Below are positions 23,958 to 32,503 of a stretch of 64,000 nt of DNA, piece after piece; position 1 is the stretch's first letter; the number at the start of each line of letters is the position of its first letter. The DNA lies in NCBI GenBank assembly GCA_938003985.1, contig CALKWZ010000086.1, positions 1 through 64,000 on the forward strand. Reading direction: 5' to 3'. Source of the stretch: an uncultured Verrucomicrobiota bacterium (lineage in GTDB: Bacteria; Verrucomicrobiota; Kiritimatiellia; CAIQIC01; Lenti-01). Made by a program: the position numbers and the translations under genes. The notes under the pieces are model-generated. The model ran no database searches and was not told where the DNA came from. It saw only the letters and a list, made by a program, of their open reading frames with translations.

Positions 23958-25406
23958 CTATTTCCGCTTGTGCGCCGGCGGCAGGCCCAGTTCTTCGCGG
24001 TACTTCGCCACGGTCCGCCGCGCCACCTTCAAGCCCTGGCCGTTCAGCTTGTCCGCGATGGCCTGGTCGGACAGCGGCTTGCGCACGTCCTCGTGGGCGA
24101 TGGCCTTCGCCACGGCTTCCTTGACCGCCTCCGTGGAGATGCTCCCGCCGTCCGCCGTCTGCAGGCCGCCCGTGAAGAAGAACCGCAGCTCGAACGTGCC
24201 TTGCGGCGTCCGCGCGTACTTGCCGGATACCGCCCGGCCCACCGTCGTTTCGTGCACGCCGATCTTCTCCGCCACCGCCCCCATCGTCATCGGCTTCAGC
24301 TTCGAAATGCCGTGCTCGAAAAACTCGCCCTGCGCCGCCGCGATTTCTTCCGCGATGCGCCGGATCGTCGTCCGCCGCTGGTGCAGGCTGTCCATCACGA
24401 ACTGGCCCGCGCGGATTTTTTCGGCGAGGTATTTCTTCGCTTCCGCGGCCGTGGCGGGATCTTCCAGCATCGCCTCGTATTCCGCGCTGATGCGCAGCCG
24501 CGGCAGCGCGTCCCGGACCGGCTCGACGACGTAGGTGCCCTCCGCGGTCTTGCGGATCTCCACCTCCGGCGTGACGTACACCGCCGGCGGCGCCGAAAAC
24601 TTCAGCCCCGGCTTCGGGTCCAGCGCCGCGATCGCCTTGAGCGCGTCGGCGACCGCCGCCGCGTTCAGCTTCGCCGCCTGCGCGAGTTGCGCGGCGGTCT
24701 GGTTCCCCAGTTCTTCCAGATGCTCCGCCACCAGGCGCGCCGCCGGCGATTCTTCCCCGTGGCCCGCGCGGCGCAGCTGGATCAGCAAACATTCCTTCAG
24801 ATCGCGCGCCGCCACGCCCGGCGGGTCGAACTCCTGCACCACCGCCAGCGCCGCGCGCACCGCCGCTTCCGGCGCGCCGGACTCGCGCGCGATTTCCGCC
24901 ACGTCCGCCGCCAGCCAGCCGTTGTCGTCCACGTTGCCGATGATGTAGGCGCCCGCCTGCTTCTCCGCTTCGTCCAGGCCGGACTCGTTGAGCTGCTCTT
25001 CCAGGTGCGCGTGCAGCGACGGCGGCGCCGTGATCGAATCCAGGAAGAACTGCCGCTTTTCCTCCGCCTCGGGCGACGGCGCCGGCGTGCCGGGCGCTTC
25101 CTCCAGCGGCCGCGGCTCGAGCATCTGCTCCAGGGCGTCGATCTCCCGGCCGAAATCGTCCGGCTCGAAGTCGTTTTCCTGGTCCACCTCGTCGGAGGCC
25201 GTCGCGGCCAGCGGCTCGGGCCCGGCCAGCGCCCCCTCGCCGTCGCTCGGCTTTTCCTCCAGCACGGGATTGCTTTCCAGCTCCGCCCGGACCAGCTCGC
25301 GCAGCTCCGGCCACGGCACCTGCAGGAAACGCAGCGCCTGCAGCATGCGCGGCGCCAGCTTCATCTCCTGCCGCATCTGCGGCGTCTGGAACATCCCTTG
25401 CTTCAT
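23958..25406 (-). CDS. rpoN: RNA polymerase sigma-54 factor
   Basis: 482 residues. Region I at the N-terminus is Gln/Leu-rich (QTPQMRQEMKLAPRMLQALRFLQ) and recruits bacterial enhancer-binding activators. It is followed by the acidic region II (EVDQENDFEPDDFG), the core-binding domain (YIIGNVDDNGWLAADVAEIA, EFDPPGVAARDLKECLLIQL), the helix-turn-helix region and the C-terminal RpoN box ARRTVAKYREELGLPP, which recognises the -24 element. The ATG at 25406 gives MKQGMFQTPQM, the usual start. An RpoN implies activators elsewhere in the genome; none is in this window. Confidence 0.96.
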   Translation of the reverse strand: MKQGMFQTPQMRQEMKLAPRMLQALRFLQVPWPELRELVRAELESNPVLEEKPSDGEGALAGPEPLAATASDEVDQENDFEPDDFGREIDALEQMLEPRPLEEAPGTPAPSPEAEEKRQFFLDSITAPPSLHAHLEEQLNESGLDEAEKQAGAYIIGNVDDNGWLAADVAEIARESGAPEAAVRAALAVVQEFDPPGVAARDLKECLLIQLRRAGHGEESPAARLVAEHLEELGNQTAAQLAQAAKLNAAAVADALKAIAALDPKPGLKFSAPPAVYVTPEVEIRKTAEGTYVVEPVRDALPRLRISAEYEAMLEDPATAAEAKKYLAEKIRAGQFVMDSLHQRRTTIRRIAEEIAAAQGEFFEHGISKLKPMTMGAVAEKIGVHETTVGRAVSGKYARTPQGTFELRFFFTGGLQTADGGSISTEAVKEAVAKAIAHEDVRKPLSDQAIADKLNGQGLKVARRTVAKYREELGLPPAHKRK

Positions 25407-25470
25407 CTTTTCCGCAACCTTACCGGATTTTCCCGCCCCTGCAAAACGCAATCGGGGCCGGCGGCTCCCG

Positions 25471-26541
25471 CTAGTCCGCCGCCTCGGATTCCGGCGTCCC
25501 GCCGCGCTCGCATTTCCGCCCCGAGGCCAGCACCTCGTCCACGCGCCCCAGCAGCGTCGCGGCGTCCACCCGCTCCTCCAGCGTCCGCGCCAGCGCCCCG
25601 AATCCGCGGAACCCCCGCAGATACCGCACCAGATGCGGCCGCATCACCAGGCACGCCGTCAGTTCCGCCCCCAGCTTCAGTTCCTTGCCGCGCCGGCGCC
25701 CCATCAGGTCGATCTCCCGCCGCAGATGCTCGCGGATCGTGGCGCGCACCTCGTCCACCGTCGGCAGGCGCGGTTCGCGGCCCGCCGCCAGGTCGCGCAG
25801 ATCGCGGAACCACCAGGGATCGCCCAGCGCCGCGCGGCCGACCATCACGCCGTCCACGCCCGTTTCCGCCACCATCCGGAAAACGTCCGCCGGAGCCTTC
25901 ACGCCGCCGTTGCCGATCACCGGCACCTTCCGCGCGCGCTTCACTGCCGCGATGAGGTTCCAGTCCGCCGGCCCCGAATGCCGCACCGCCGCCACGCGCC
26001 CGTGCAGGAAAATCGCCTGCGCCCCCGCCGCTTCCGCCCCCGCCGTCGTCTCCAGCACGTTGATCGTGTCCGCGCACCAGCCGATCCGCGTCTTCAGCGT
26101 CACCGGCAGCGCGCCGGCCGTCGCCGCCACCACCTGCCGGACGATCTCGGCCATCTTCGCCGGATCCCGCATCAGCCCCGCCCCGTCGCCGCGGTTGCGG
26201 ATCTTCGGCATCGGGCAGCCCGCGTTGACGTCGATGAAATCGAACTTGTTCAGCGCCGCGATCTGCGCCGCCGCGTCCGCCATCGCGCCGGGCTCGGAGC
26301 CGTAGATTTGCGCGCCGAGGGGATGCTCGTCGCCCCACGTGTCCAGATAATGCCCCGTCCGTTCGTGGTGCCGCGCCAACCCCTGCGCGCTGACCATTTC
26401 CGTCACGACCGCGCCGCAGCCCTGCTCCAGGCACAGCGACCGGTACGCGCCGTCCGTGTAGCCCGCCATCGGCGCGAGAAACACCGGCCACTCCACGCGG
26501 AGCGGACCGATCTGGACGGGTTGGAGCTGGATCTCGGACAT
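25471..26541 (-). CDS. tRNA-dihydrouridine synthase
   Basis: 356 residues. An FMN-dependent reductase that converts uridine to dihydrouridine in tRNA. The FLAPMAGYTDGAYRSLC start, the TEMVSAQG block, the catalytic cysteine in VNAGCPMPKI and the FMN-phosphate region VPVIGNGGVKAPADVFRM plus GVMVGRAALGDPWWF are all present, most like the DusB subfamily. An alternative ATG nine bases upstream (26550) is possible. The next gene in the direction of transcription is rpoN, 64 bases on. A TTCC-type palindromic repeat lies just upstream of the start. Confidence 0.92.
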   Translation of the reverse strand: MSEIQLQPVQIGPLRVEWPVFLAPMAGYTDGAYRSLCLEQGCGAVVTEMVSAQGLARHHERTGHYLDTWGDEHPLGAQIYGSEPGAMADAAAQIAALNKFDFIDVNAGCPMPKIRNRGDGAGLMRDPAKMAEIVRQVVAATAGALPVTLKTRIGWCADTINVLETTAGAEAAGAQAIFLHGRVAAVRHSGPADWNLIAAVKRARKVPVIGNGGVKAPADVFRMVAETGVDGVMVGRAALGDPWWFRDLRDLAAGREPRLPTVDEVRATIREHLRREIDLMGRRRGKELKLGAELTACLVMRPHLVRYLRGFRGFGALARTLEERVDAATLLGRVDEVLASGRKCERGGTPESEAAD

Positions 26542-26559
26542 GCGCGGCATCCTACGGCA

Positions 26560-26600
26560 CTTTTCCTCGCCGTGGAAAATATTTTTGCGGCGCGGCGAAA
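26560..26600. repeat. Intergenic copy of the TTCC-type palindrome
   Basis: TTTTCCTCGCCGTGGAAAA followed by ATATTTTTGCGGCGCGGCGAAA lies between the dus start and the stop of the Mut7-C gene. It has the same T-rich entry, CC(N)GTGGAAAA core and adjoining GC palindrome as the in-gene copies at 18.9 and 45.0 kb. Confidence 0.6.
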
Positions 26601-26601
26601 G

Positions 26602-27372
26602 CTACAGGACGCCCTTGAACCGCTCGCGCAACCGGTCGACGTGGGAGCCTTCCCAGTAGATCTTGCCGCAGTCGGGACAGCGGTAGAACGTGTCGAAGTA
26701 TTTCTTCGTCTTGGGTTCCAGAAGGTCGGCCACCGCGTCCTTCGCGACGGGCACGATCCGCCCGTTGCAGTCCGCGCAGCGCGAAAACGGCCGGATCTGG
26801 CCCGCCAGGTCGAAGCGCCGCACCACCTCGTCCACCTGCCGGCGCGGCCAGACCGACCGCACCCAGGTGCCGTGCGTCACCGCCTTGGCGTGCAGCAACC
26901 GCCGGTCGCGCGTCAGCACGATGCGCCCCTGCGCTTCGGAAATCGCGACGATTTCGTCGTCGGCGTAGGCATTGGAATACAGCACGTCGAATCCCAGCAG
27001 CCGCAGCAGCCGCGCCAGCCGCCCCAGGTTGACGTCCACCACGAACGCGATTTTCCGCAGCGGCTTCTCGCGCAACCTCACGGCGGGCGCCACGTCGAGG
27101 CTCTCGAACACGGGATAGACCGCCACCCGGTCGCCGTCCCGCAGCCGGTAGTCGAACCCGACGGATTCGCCGTTGACGACGATCAGTTCCACTTCCACGT
27201 GCGGCACGCCCAGCGCCTCGATCGGATCCTTGATGCCGGGGTGCCCGTCGAACCGATAGACCACCGTCCGCTGGCGCTGCTCGGGCTTGAGGAAATCGTT
27301 GAGTTCCTCGTAGAAGCGAAATTCGGCCGCGAACGGAAACTCGCGCTCGTCTTTCCGCCGCGGATGCTTCAT
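26602..27372 (-). CDS. Mut7-C RNase-like protein with N-terminal ubiquitin-fold domain
   Basis: 256 residues in two parts. Residues ~15-100 match the Mut7-C ubiquitin-fold domain (AEFRFYEELNDFL, DYRLRDGDRVAVYPVF). Residues ~105-256 match the Mut7-C domain, a PIN-like predicted RNase: FVVDVNLGRLARLLRLLGFDVLYSN with its acidic residue, then RIVLTRDRRLL, and a C-terminal zinc ribbon (CADCNGRIVPV and YRCPDCGKIYWEGSH). This two-domain arrangement is widespread in bacteria. Its RNA substrate is not known. It forms a run of minus-strand genes with the DjlA-like gene upstream (16-base gap). Confidence 0.9.
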   Translation of the reverse strand: MKHPRRKDEREFPFAAEFRFYEELNDFLKPEQRQRTVVYRFDGHPGIKDPIEALGVPHVEVELIVVNGESVGFDYRLRDGDRVAVYPVFESLDVAPAVRLREKPLRKIAFVVDVNLGRLARLLRLLGFDVLYSNAYADDEIVAISEAQGRIVLTRDRRLLHAKAVTHGTWVRSVWPRRQVDEVVRRFDLAGQIRPFSRCADCNGRIVPVAKDAVADLLEPKTKKYFDTFYRCPDCGKIYWEGSHVDRLRERFKGVL

Positions 27373-27388
27373 GGCCGCTTCCCCGCCT

Positions 27389-28135
27389 TCAGGCCAGGCC
27401 GCGCGCCTTCTTGATCGCCGCGTAGGCGGCGTTCACGCGCTGGAATTTCTCCGTGGCCGCCTTCTGGAACTCGGATCCCAGATGCGCCACCTTGTCGGGA
27501 TGGTGCTTCATGGACATCCGCCGGTACGCCCGGCGCACTTCGTCGTCCGAGGCACTGGGCGAAATCTCCAGGACGCGGTAGTCCGCGTTCGGATCGGCCT
27601 TCGGCGCGAACATCGCCGCGATGGACCGCACGTCCGCGCCGTGCAGACCCAGATCGGACGCCAATCGCGCCAGCAAGCGGTCTTCCGCCGGATGCAGTTC
27701 GCCGTCGGCATGCGCGATGCTGAACAGGAAATGCAGCAGCGCCAGCCGCTGGGAGTAGTTCATGTTCCGCTGGATCTGCGCGCAGATCGGCCCGAGCGGG
27801 ATGTCCCGGTCCAGCAGGTCCCGCAGCATCCGCAGCGCTTCCTGCGCGGTATCCTGCCCGAACTGCTGCGCGAAAAACGCCTTCACGACGGCGAGTTCGG
27901 ATTTCGTCGCGCGCCCGTCGGCCTTCATCATCGCCGCCGTCAGCGCCAGAAGGCTGGCGATGAACCCGTTGCGCGCCGCTTCGGGTCCGGCCTGCGGCCC
28001 GCCGCCGCCTCGGTCGTTGCCTGCGCCGCCGCGTTGCGCCGCGTTGAACAGCGACCCCGCCGCATAGCCGAACAGCCCCCCCAGCGGCCCGAAAAACGCC
28101 CAGCCCAGCGCGCCCGCGATCCAGGGACTCACCAT
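27389..28135 (-). CDS. DjlA-like TerB/J-domain membrane protein
   Basis: 248 residues. A glycine-rich hydrophobic N-terminus (WAFFGPLGGLFGYAAGSLF) is the single membrane segment. Residues ~60-160 form a TerB-like helical domain (LLALTAAMMKADGRATKSELAVVKAFF, LFSIAHADGELHPAEDRLL). The C-terminal ~65 residues are a J domain with the essential HPD motif in MKHHPDKVAHLG, which would stimulate an Hsp70 ATPase. The domain order is that of DjlA, a co-chaperone of DnaK linked to envelope stress. It ends the run from the membrane protein gene with a 1-base gap. Confidence 0.93.
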   Translation of the reverse strand: MVSPWIAGALGWAFFGPLGGLFGYAAGSLFNAAQRGGAGNDRGGGGPQAGPEAARNGFIASLLALTAAMMKADGRATKSELAVVKAFFAQQFGQDTAQEALRMLRDLLDRDIPLGPICAQIQRNMNYSQRLALLHFLFSIAHADGELHPAEDRLLARLASDLGLHGADVRSIAAMFAPKADPNADYRVLEISPSASDDEVRRAYRRMSMKHHPDKVAHLGSEFQKAATEKFQRVNAAYAAIKKARGLA

Positions 28136-28136
28136 G

Positions 28137-29186
28137 TCATGCCTCCGGTACGGCGGAATCGCCCGCCAGCGCCAACAGGATCAGTTCCACGAGAAATCGC
28201 TTCCAGCGGCGGAATCCCGCGACGTCGCCGCTGTCCCGCCACGCCTGGACGGCGATCTGCCGCAGGCCGGGCAGTTGCGCCATCACGCGCGCGACGTCCG
28301 CGCCGTAGGCCGCCTGCTCGTGCCGGCGGAAGCGGCGGAACAGCGCCCGGCCCAGCGGACGCAACACCCCCAGCCACAAGGCAAGCACGATCAACACGCG
28401 AACCACCACGCGCAATCCCTGGCTCCAGCCCCCCGGTCCCGGCGCCAGCCACGTCGTCGTCAGCAACAGCAGCGCCAGCACCGCGCCCGCGCGGAACGGC
28501 GTGCGCTGCCACCAGCGTTTGCGCGCGGAAATGCGCGGCGGAACCGGCGGCGCGCCCGCCGACATCCGCGGCCCGGGCCGGGGCCGATTCAAGGCCCGGC
28601 CGATTTCGCCGGGAATGGCCCCGGCCAACCAGCCGGTGGTCAGGCCGGCGAGGGTGTAGTAGCCCAGATAGACGACCAGGAACCAGCCGGTCGGCGACAG
28701 TTCCCCCGGCCCGCTGCCCATTTTTTCCAGGATCCAGCGGCCGACCGCATCCACGGAATCCCAGAGCGAACGGCCGTAGAACAGGCTCATCACGACCAGT
28801 TTCTGGACGGCGCCCTGCCACAGCGCCAGCACTCCCAGCAGCAAGGCACCGAGCCGCAACGAAGGCAGCAGACCGAACAGAAGCGCGCCCGCCAGCCCTT
28901 GGAAAGAAACCGCCACGTAGGCCGGCAAAGGAGTATGCGGGCTGGCCGCCGCCTTGACCAGCAGCACCACCACCGTGGCCTTCAGGAGCGCCTTGACCGG
29001 CCGCTCCGCGAAAAACGCGATCAGCGCGATCAGCACGACCGCCGTCGAACCGACCACGACGCCGGTGAACGGCACGCGCAACGCGTGGATGAATCCGCCG
29101 AGTCCGGCTTCGTTGAGCGCCCACAGGGCCGTGAGCCGCTCCACCGCCCGGGCGCGGTCCAATCCGCTGCGCTCCGCCGGCATCAT
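28137..29186 (-). CDS. Multi-pass membrane protein of unknown function
   Basis: 349 residues with about seven hydrophobic helices in two groups (VGSTAVVLIALIAFFAE, LLFGLLPSLRLGALLLGVLAL, YLGYYTLAGLTTGWLAGAI, then AGAVLALLLLTTTWLAP and VLIVLALWLGVLRPL) separated by a basic, proline-rich cytoplasmic loop. The ending RWKRFLVELILLALAGDSAV is amphipathic. I do not recognise a family. The start ATG overlaps the stop of the methyltransferase gene (4 bases), and the next gene is the DjlA-like one, so all three are probably cotranscribed. Confidence 0.65.
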   Translation of the reverse strand: MMPAERSGLDRARAVERLTALWALNEAGLGGFIHALRVPFTGVVVGSTAVVLIALIAFFAERPVKALLKATVVVLLVKAAASPHTPLPAYVAVSFQGLAGALLFGLLPSLRLGALLLGVLALWQGAVQKLVVMSLFYGRSLWDSVDAVGRWILEKMGSGPGELSPTGWFLVVYLGYYTLAGLTTGWLAGAIPGEIGRALNRPRPGPRMSAGAPPVPPRISARKRWWQRTPFRAGAVLALLLLTTTWLAPGPGGWSQGLRVVVRVLIVLALWLGVLRPLGRALFRRFRRHEQAAYGADVARVMAQLPGLRQIAVQAWRDSGDVAGFRRWKRFLVELILLALAGDSAVPEA

Positions 29187-29998
29187 CGCGGCGCGGTCTC
29201 CCACGCCAGCACGGCCCAGACGAACTCGTGCCGGTAGCGGGTCTTGCCGTTGGGCCCGCGCGGCAACGCGCGGAAATAGGCCAACAGCCGCCGCTCTTCG
29301 GCGGGCGTCAAGGTGCCGAGTCGCCAGCGGATGCCGTCGATGAATTGCTCCGGCGCGGCGTAGTCCAAACCGCCGACGGTGCGCAGGAAGTTGACGCTGG
29401 CGCGGATCCCCATCTGGTACAGGACGTTCACGGCGTAAATATAGCCGGGACGCGGAACGACGGCGCGGCGCAGAACCCGATACACGTCGGCGCTCAGGAA
29501 CGTGGGGCTGGCGTGCATCGTCAGGCAGCACCGGCGGCGGGCATGCGCGGTCATTTTCTCCAGCGCGGCGCGGAGATCGTCCACGTCCATCGCCCGGGAA
29601 CAGAGGACGAGGTCGGCGCGCGGGACGCGCGTCCAGGCGTCGGTCCAGGCGCGCCGGTGGGCGACGACGTTGCGCACGTTTTCCGCCCGGGCGTTGGCGC
29701 GCAACAGGCGCAGCATTTCGGCGGAGAAATCGAGGGCGTGGACGCGGCGGACGCGGCGCGCGAGCGGCAGCGCCAGGTTGCCGCTGCCGCAGCCGACGTC
29801 GAGCACGGTCTCCACGCCGTCGAGATCGAGGCGCGCGAGCAGCTGGCGCGCATAGTCGCTGCCCTTCTCGTTGCGGCTGCGCGCTTCGGCCCGCCGGTCC
29901 CAGTCCGCGCGGGAGCGCGGGCCGAACGACGACCGCCGGCGCTGCTGCCGGTACAGCTCGTTGTAGTCGATATCCAGAATGGGATCCTTGCCAAGCAT
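29183..29998 (-). CDS. Class I SAM-dependent methyltransferase
   Basis: 271 residues. The SAM-binding motif I is VETVLDVGCGSGNLALPLAR, with the acidic motif II in VHALDFSAEM and motif IV near VPRADLVLCSRAMDVDD. The N-terminal ~55 residues (DYNELYRQQRRRSSFG) and the C-terminal half with RHEFVWAVLAWE are not diagnostic for a substrate. The Rossmann core could belong to a small-molecule or quinone/lipid methylase. It is first in a likely operon with the membrane protein and the DjlA-like gene. The 144-base gap upstream carries a palindromic operator facing the divergent pseudopilin gene. Confidence 0.85.
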   Translation of the reverse strand: MLGKDPILDIDYNELYRQQRRRSSFGPRSRADWDRRAEARSRNEKGSDYARQLLARLDLDGVETVLDVGCGSGNLALPLARRVRRVHALDFSAEMLRLLRANARAENVRNVVAHRRAWTDAWTRVPRADLVLCSRAMDVDDLRAALEKMTAHARRRCCLTMHASPTFLSADVYRVLRRAVVPRPGYIYAVNVLYQMGIRASVNFLRTVGGLDYAAPEQFIDGIRWRLGTLTPAEERRLLAYFRALPRGPNGKTRYRHEFVWAVLAWETAPR

Positions 29999-30082
29999 CG
30001 TCCGATGGACCTTCGCGGCCTACCTTCGCGCAGTTTGCGGCGGCCGTCAAAAAGATTCCGCCCGGCGCCGCCGGCCGCCACC

Positions 30083-30104
30083 GTTATATCCAATTGGATA
30101 TAAC
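30083..30104. promoter_or_regulatory. Perfect 22-bp palindrome, probable operator
   Basis: GTTATATCCAATTGGATATAAC is perfectly symmetric and the most AT-rich spot in a GC-rich region. It lies between the divergent methyltransferase and pseudopilin genes, immediately upstream of the pseudopilin -35 box. The half-sites GTTATAT/ATATAAC resemble ModE-type half-sites, and a ModE-like regulator is encoded 2.4 kb away. That pairing is a hypothesis; a GntR, TetR or MarR-type repressor is equally possible. Confidence 0.7.
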
Positions 30105-30108
30105 AGAA

Positions 30109-30136
30109 TTGACTCCGCCGCGGCCGGCCCTATAGT
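30109..30136 (+). promoter_or_regulatory. Sigma-70-type promoter giving a leaderless pseudopilin mRNA
   Basis: -35 TTGACT, a 16-bp spacer and -10 TATAGT, ending 6 bases before the ATG at 30143. The predicted transcription start coincides with the start codon. There is no ribosome-binding site, consistent with a leaderless message. Confidence 0.7.
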
Positions 30137-30142
30137 ACGACC

Positions 30143-30937
30143 ATGCCTTGTTCCGTCCATCGGGCCCGCGGTTTGGCGGGCTTCAGCCTGATCGAACTGC
30201 TGGTGGTCGTCGCCGTCCTGGCGCTGCTGGCCGCGATCCTGACGCCGTTCTTCCGCAAAAGCCTCGCCCTGGCCCAGGAAGCCGCCTGCAAATCCAACCT
30301 GCGCAACTGGGGCGTCGGCATGCTGGCCTATGCCGCCGACCACAAGGGCTTTCTGCCGCATCCCGACGGCCAGGAGCGGGAGGTCCGGGGCACCGACAAG
30401 GGCGAACACGGCTGGATGGACGTGGTGCCGCCCTATCTGGGCTCGCGGCCTTGGCGCGACCATCCCGACGGCCGGAAACCCACCCGCGGCATCTGGCAAT
30501 GCCCCGCCGCGCGCTTGATCCCCGGCGCCCACTACAGCTATTCCCCGGAAAGCAAAGGCTACTTCAGCTACGCGATGAATTCCTATCTCGCCCACGATTT
30601 CAGTTTTGGTTTGCCGTGGGACGTCGATCCCCAGGCCAGCTTCCTGTTTCTCGGCCGGGCCATGGCCCCCGCCCGCACCATCCTCATGTTCGAACAGACG
30701 CTCGATCCCAGCCAAGGCAACAACCAAGCCGGCGGCCTGGGCTCGGCCGGCCGCTACGGCGGCGAAGACGCCCGCGCCCTCACCGAACGCCATGCCCACG
30801 TCTTCGGCGGCCTCGGCGGCAACGTGCTCCATCTCGACGGCCACGTGGCTTGGCGCAACGATCTCTGGGACGACAAACTCAAAAACCCGCGCATTCCCGC
30901 ACGCGGCGACTTGACCTGGTTTCCCTACGTTTATTGA
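30143..30937 (+). CDS. Type II secretion/type IV pilin-like prepilin with H-Xn-DG motif
   Basis: 264 residues. The N-terminus GLAGFSLIELLVVVAVLALLAAIL is a prepilin-peptidase site (G/FSLIE) followed by the methylated hydrophobic helix. The C-terminal HVFGGLGGNVLHLDGHV resembles the H-X9-DG domain that is expanded in Planctomycetes, Lentisphaerae and Verrucomicrobia, although here the His-to-DG spacing is 12. The middle has SKGYFSYAMNSYLAHD, as in that family. These proteins are abundant in PVC genomes and their function is not settled; they are usually treated as secretion or surface pseudopilins. It sits behind a palindromic operator and 17 bases before the DNRLRE gene. Confidence 0.87.
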   Translation: MPCSVHRARGLAGFSLIELLVVVAVLALLAAILTPFFRKSLALAQEAACKSNLRNWGVGMLAYAADHKGFLPHPDGQEREVRGTDKGEHGWMDVVPPYLGSRPWRDHPDGRKPTRGIWQCPAARLIPGAHYSYSPESKGYFSYAMNSYLAHDFSFGLPWDVDPQASFLFLGRAMAPARTILMFEQTLDPSQGNNQAGGLGSAGRYGGEDARALTERHAHVFGGLGGNVLHLDGHVAWRNDLWDDKLKNPRIPARGDLTWFPYVY

Positions 30938-30954
30938 AAGCAAGGAGCAGCCCC

Positions 30955-32469
30955 ATGGACACCGTTTCTTTCCGCCGCCGCGCCATCCGTTGGCCGGCTC
31001 GGATCTTTCTCGCCGGCCTGCTGGCCGCCGCGGGCATAGCCCGCGCCGCCGACCTCCGGTTGCCGATCGACGTCGACACCTATCTGGACAGCGCCGGGCC
31101 CGCCACCAATTTCGGCGCCGCCACCACCGTCAAGGTGCTCATCGGGAGCAACGGCTCCGCCGGGCGCGGCCTGTTCCGGCTGCCGACCGAAGTCGGCCAG
31201 TACCCCACCGGCAAGCTGGCCAAGGTCGAAGTGTGTTTCTACGTGTTCAGCGACCAAACCGCCGGCCGCGCCATCCGCCTGTACCCCCTGACGCGCCCCT
31301 TCGCCGAAGGCACGGGCGCCATTCCCGCCGACGGCGCCACCTGGAACACGTCCGATGGCGCCAACGCCTGGACCGTGGCCGGCGGCGATTTCGACGTCAA
31401 CTTCCCCGTCGTCGGCGTGGCCGGCGGCGACGGATTTTTCCGCTGGGACGTCGCCGCGCTGCTGGCGCAACCTTCCGCCCGCAGCAATCTGCTGGCCCAC
31501 GGCGCGCTGTTGCAGATCGAAGAATCCCCGCTCCCGCCCAGCGGCACGCCGCGGGCGCCGTTCACCAGTTCGGAGGGCACCACGGCCTCGCAACGGCCCT
31601 ACGTCCACGTCGCGTTCGCCGCCCCCCTGTCGTTTGCCATCGTCGACGACGCCTATCTGGACAGCCGCGCCGCGAACGTCGCGAAAAACTATGGCGCCGC
31701 CATCACCGTAAAGACGCTGGTCAACAGCAGCGACGCGTCCGTCTGCCGCGGGCTGTTCCGGCTGCCGCCGGAAATCGGCCTCTACGACCCCGCCGACGTC
31801 GTTTCCGCCAAGGCGTACTTCTACGTCTGGCAGGACAACACCGCCGACCGCATCGTCACCCTCTACCCGCTGACGCGGCCCTTCGTCGAAGGCTCCGGGA
31901 ACGACACCGCTCCCGCCGACGGAGCCACCTGGAGCACTTTCGACGGCACCAACGCCTGGACCTCCCCCGGCGGCGATTTCGACACGAATTTCCCCGTCGT
32001 CGGCGTCAAGGAAACCATCCTCGACGAGGCCCAGCACGACCGCTTCTTCAGTTGGGATCTCGCGCCGCTGCTGGCGAATCCCGCCGCCCGCAGCAACTTG
32101 CTGGCCCACGGAGCGCTCCTGATGATCGACGAAACGCCCGTGCCCGCCACCGGCATGCCCCGGGCTCCGTTCACCAGTTCCGACGATCTGAGCTACGCCC
32201 CCGCCTACCGGCCGCGCGTGGACGTGAAGGTCGCCGTGCGCGCGCCCCAAGTTCCCCAAATCGCCGTCGCCGACGGCAACGTGACCGTCCGGCTTGCCGA
32301 CTGCACTCCGCTGGTCGCCTGCCGGATCGAACGGACCCGGGACCTGATGCAAACCAACGGTTGGACGTTCGTGACCAACGTGGTTTCGACCGCCGCGGAA
32401 ACCAATTGGATGGAGCTCCTGCCCCCGGACTGGACCAACGCGTTCTATCGCGTCACGGCCGTGCCGTAA
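30955..32469 (+). CDS. Secreted protein with two DNRLRE domains
   Basis: 504 residues with an N-terminal signal segment (IFLAGLLAAAGIARA). Two copies of a ~180-residue DNRLRE/CBM96-like domain follow, opening with VDTYLDSAGPATNFGAATTV and VDDAYLDSRAANVAKNYGAA and each containing RGLFRLP, a YPLTRPF strand and a SNLLAHGALL block. The copies are clearly internal duplicates. The C-terminal ~75 residues are a strand-rich module ending WTNAFYRVTAVP, a common final domain of PVC secreted proteins. DNRLRE domains bind polysaccharides (alginate or others) in characterised cases. AAGGAG 8 bases before the ATG sets the start. It is probably cotranscribed with the pseudopilin gene. Confidence 0.83.
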   Translation: MDTVSFRRRAIRWPARIFLAGLLAAAGIARAADLRLPIDVDTYLDSAGPATNFGAATTVKVLIGSNGSAGRGLFRLPTEVGQYPTGKLAKVEVCFYVFSDQTAGRAIRLYPLTRPFAEGTGAIPADGATWNTSDGANAWTVAGGDFDVNFPVVGVAGGDGFFRWDVAALLAQPSARSNLLAHGALLQIEESPLPPSGTPRAPFTSSEGTTASQRPYVHVAFAAPLSFAIVDDAYLDSRAANVAKNYGAAITVKTLVNSSDASVCRGLFRLPPEIGLYDPADVVSAKAYFYVWQDNTADRIVTLYPLTRPFVEGSGNDTAPADGATWSTFDGTNAWTSPGGDFDTNFPVVGVKETILDEAQHDRFFSWDLAPLLANPAARSNLLAHGALLMIDETPVPATGMPRAPFTSSDDLSYAPAYRPRVDVKVAVRAPQVPQIAVADGNVTVRLADCTPLVACRIERTRDLMQTNGWTFVTNVVSTAAETNWMELLPPDWTNAFYRVTAVP

Positions 32470-32503
32470 GGTCCTGCGCCCCGCTCTTGCACGGAAAGCT
32501 CGC

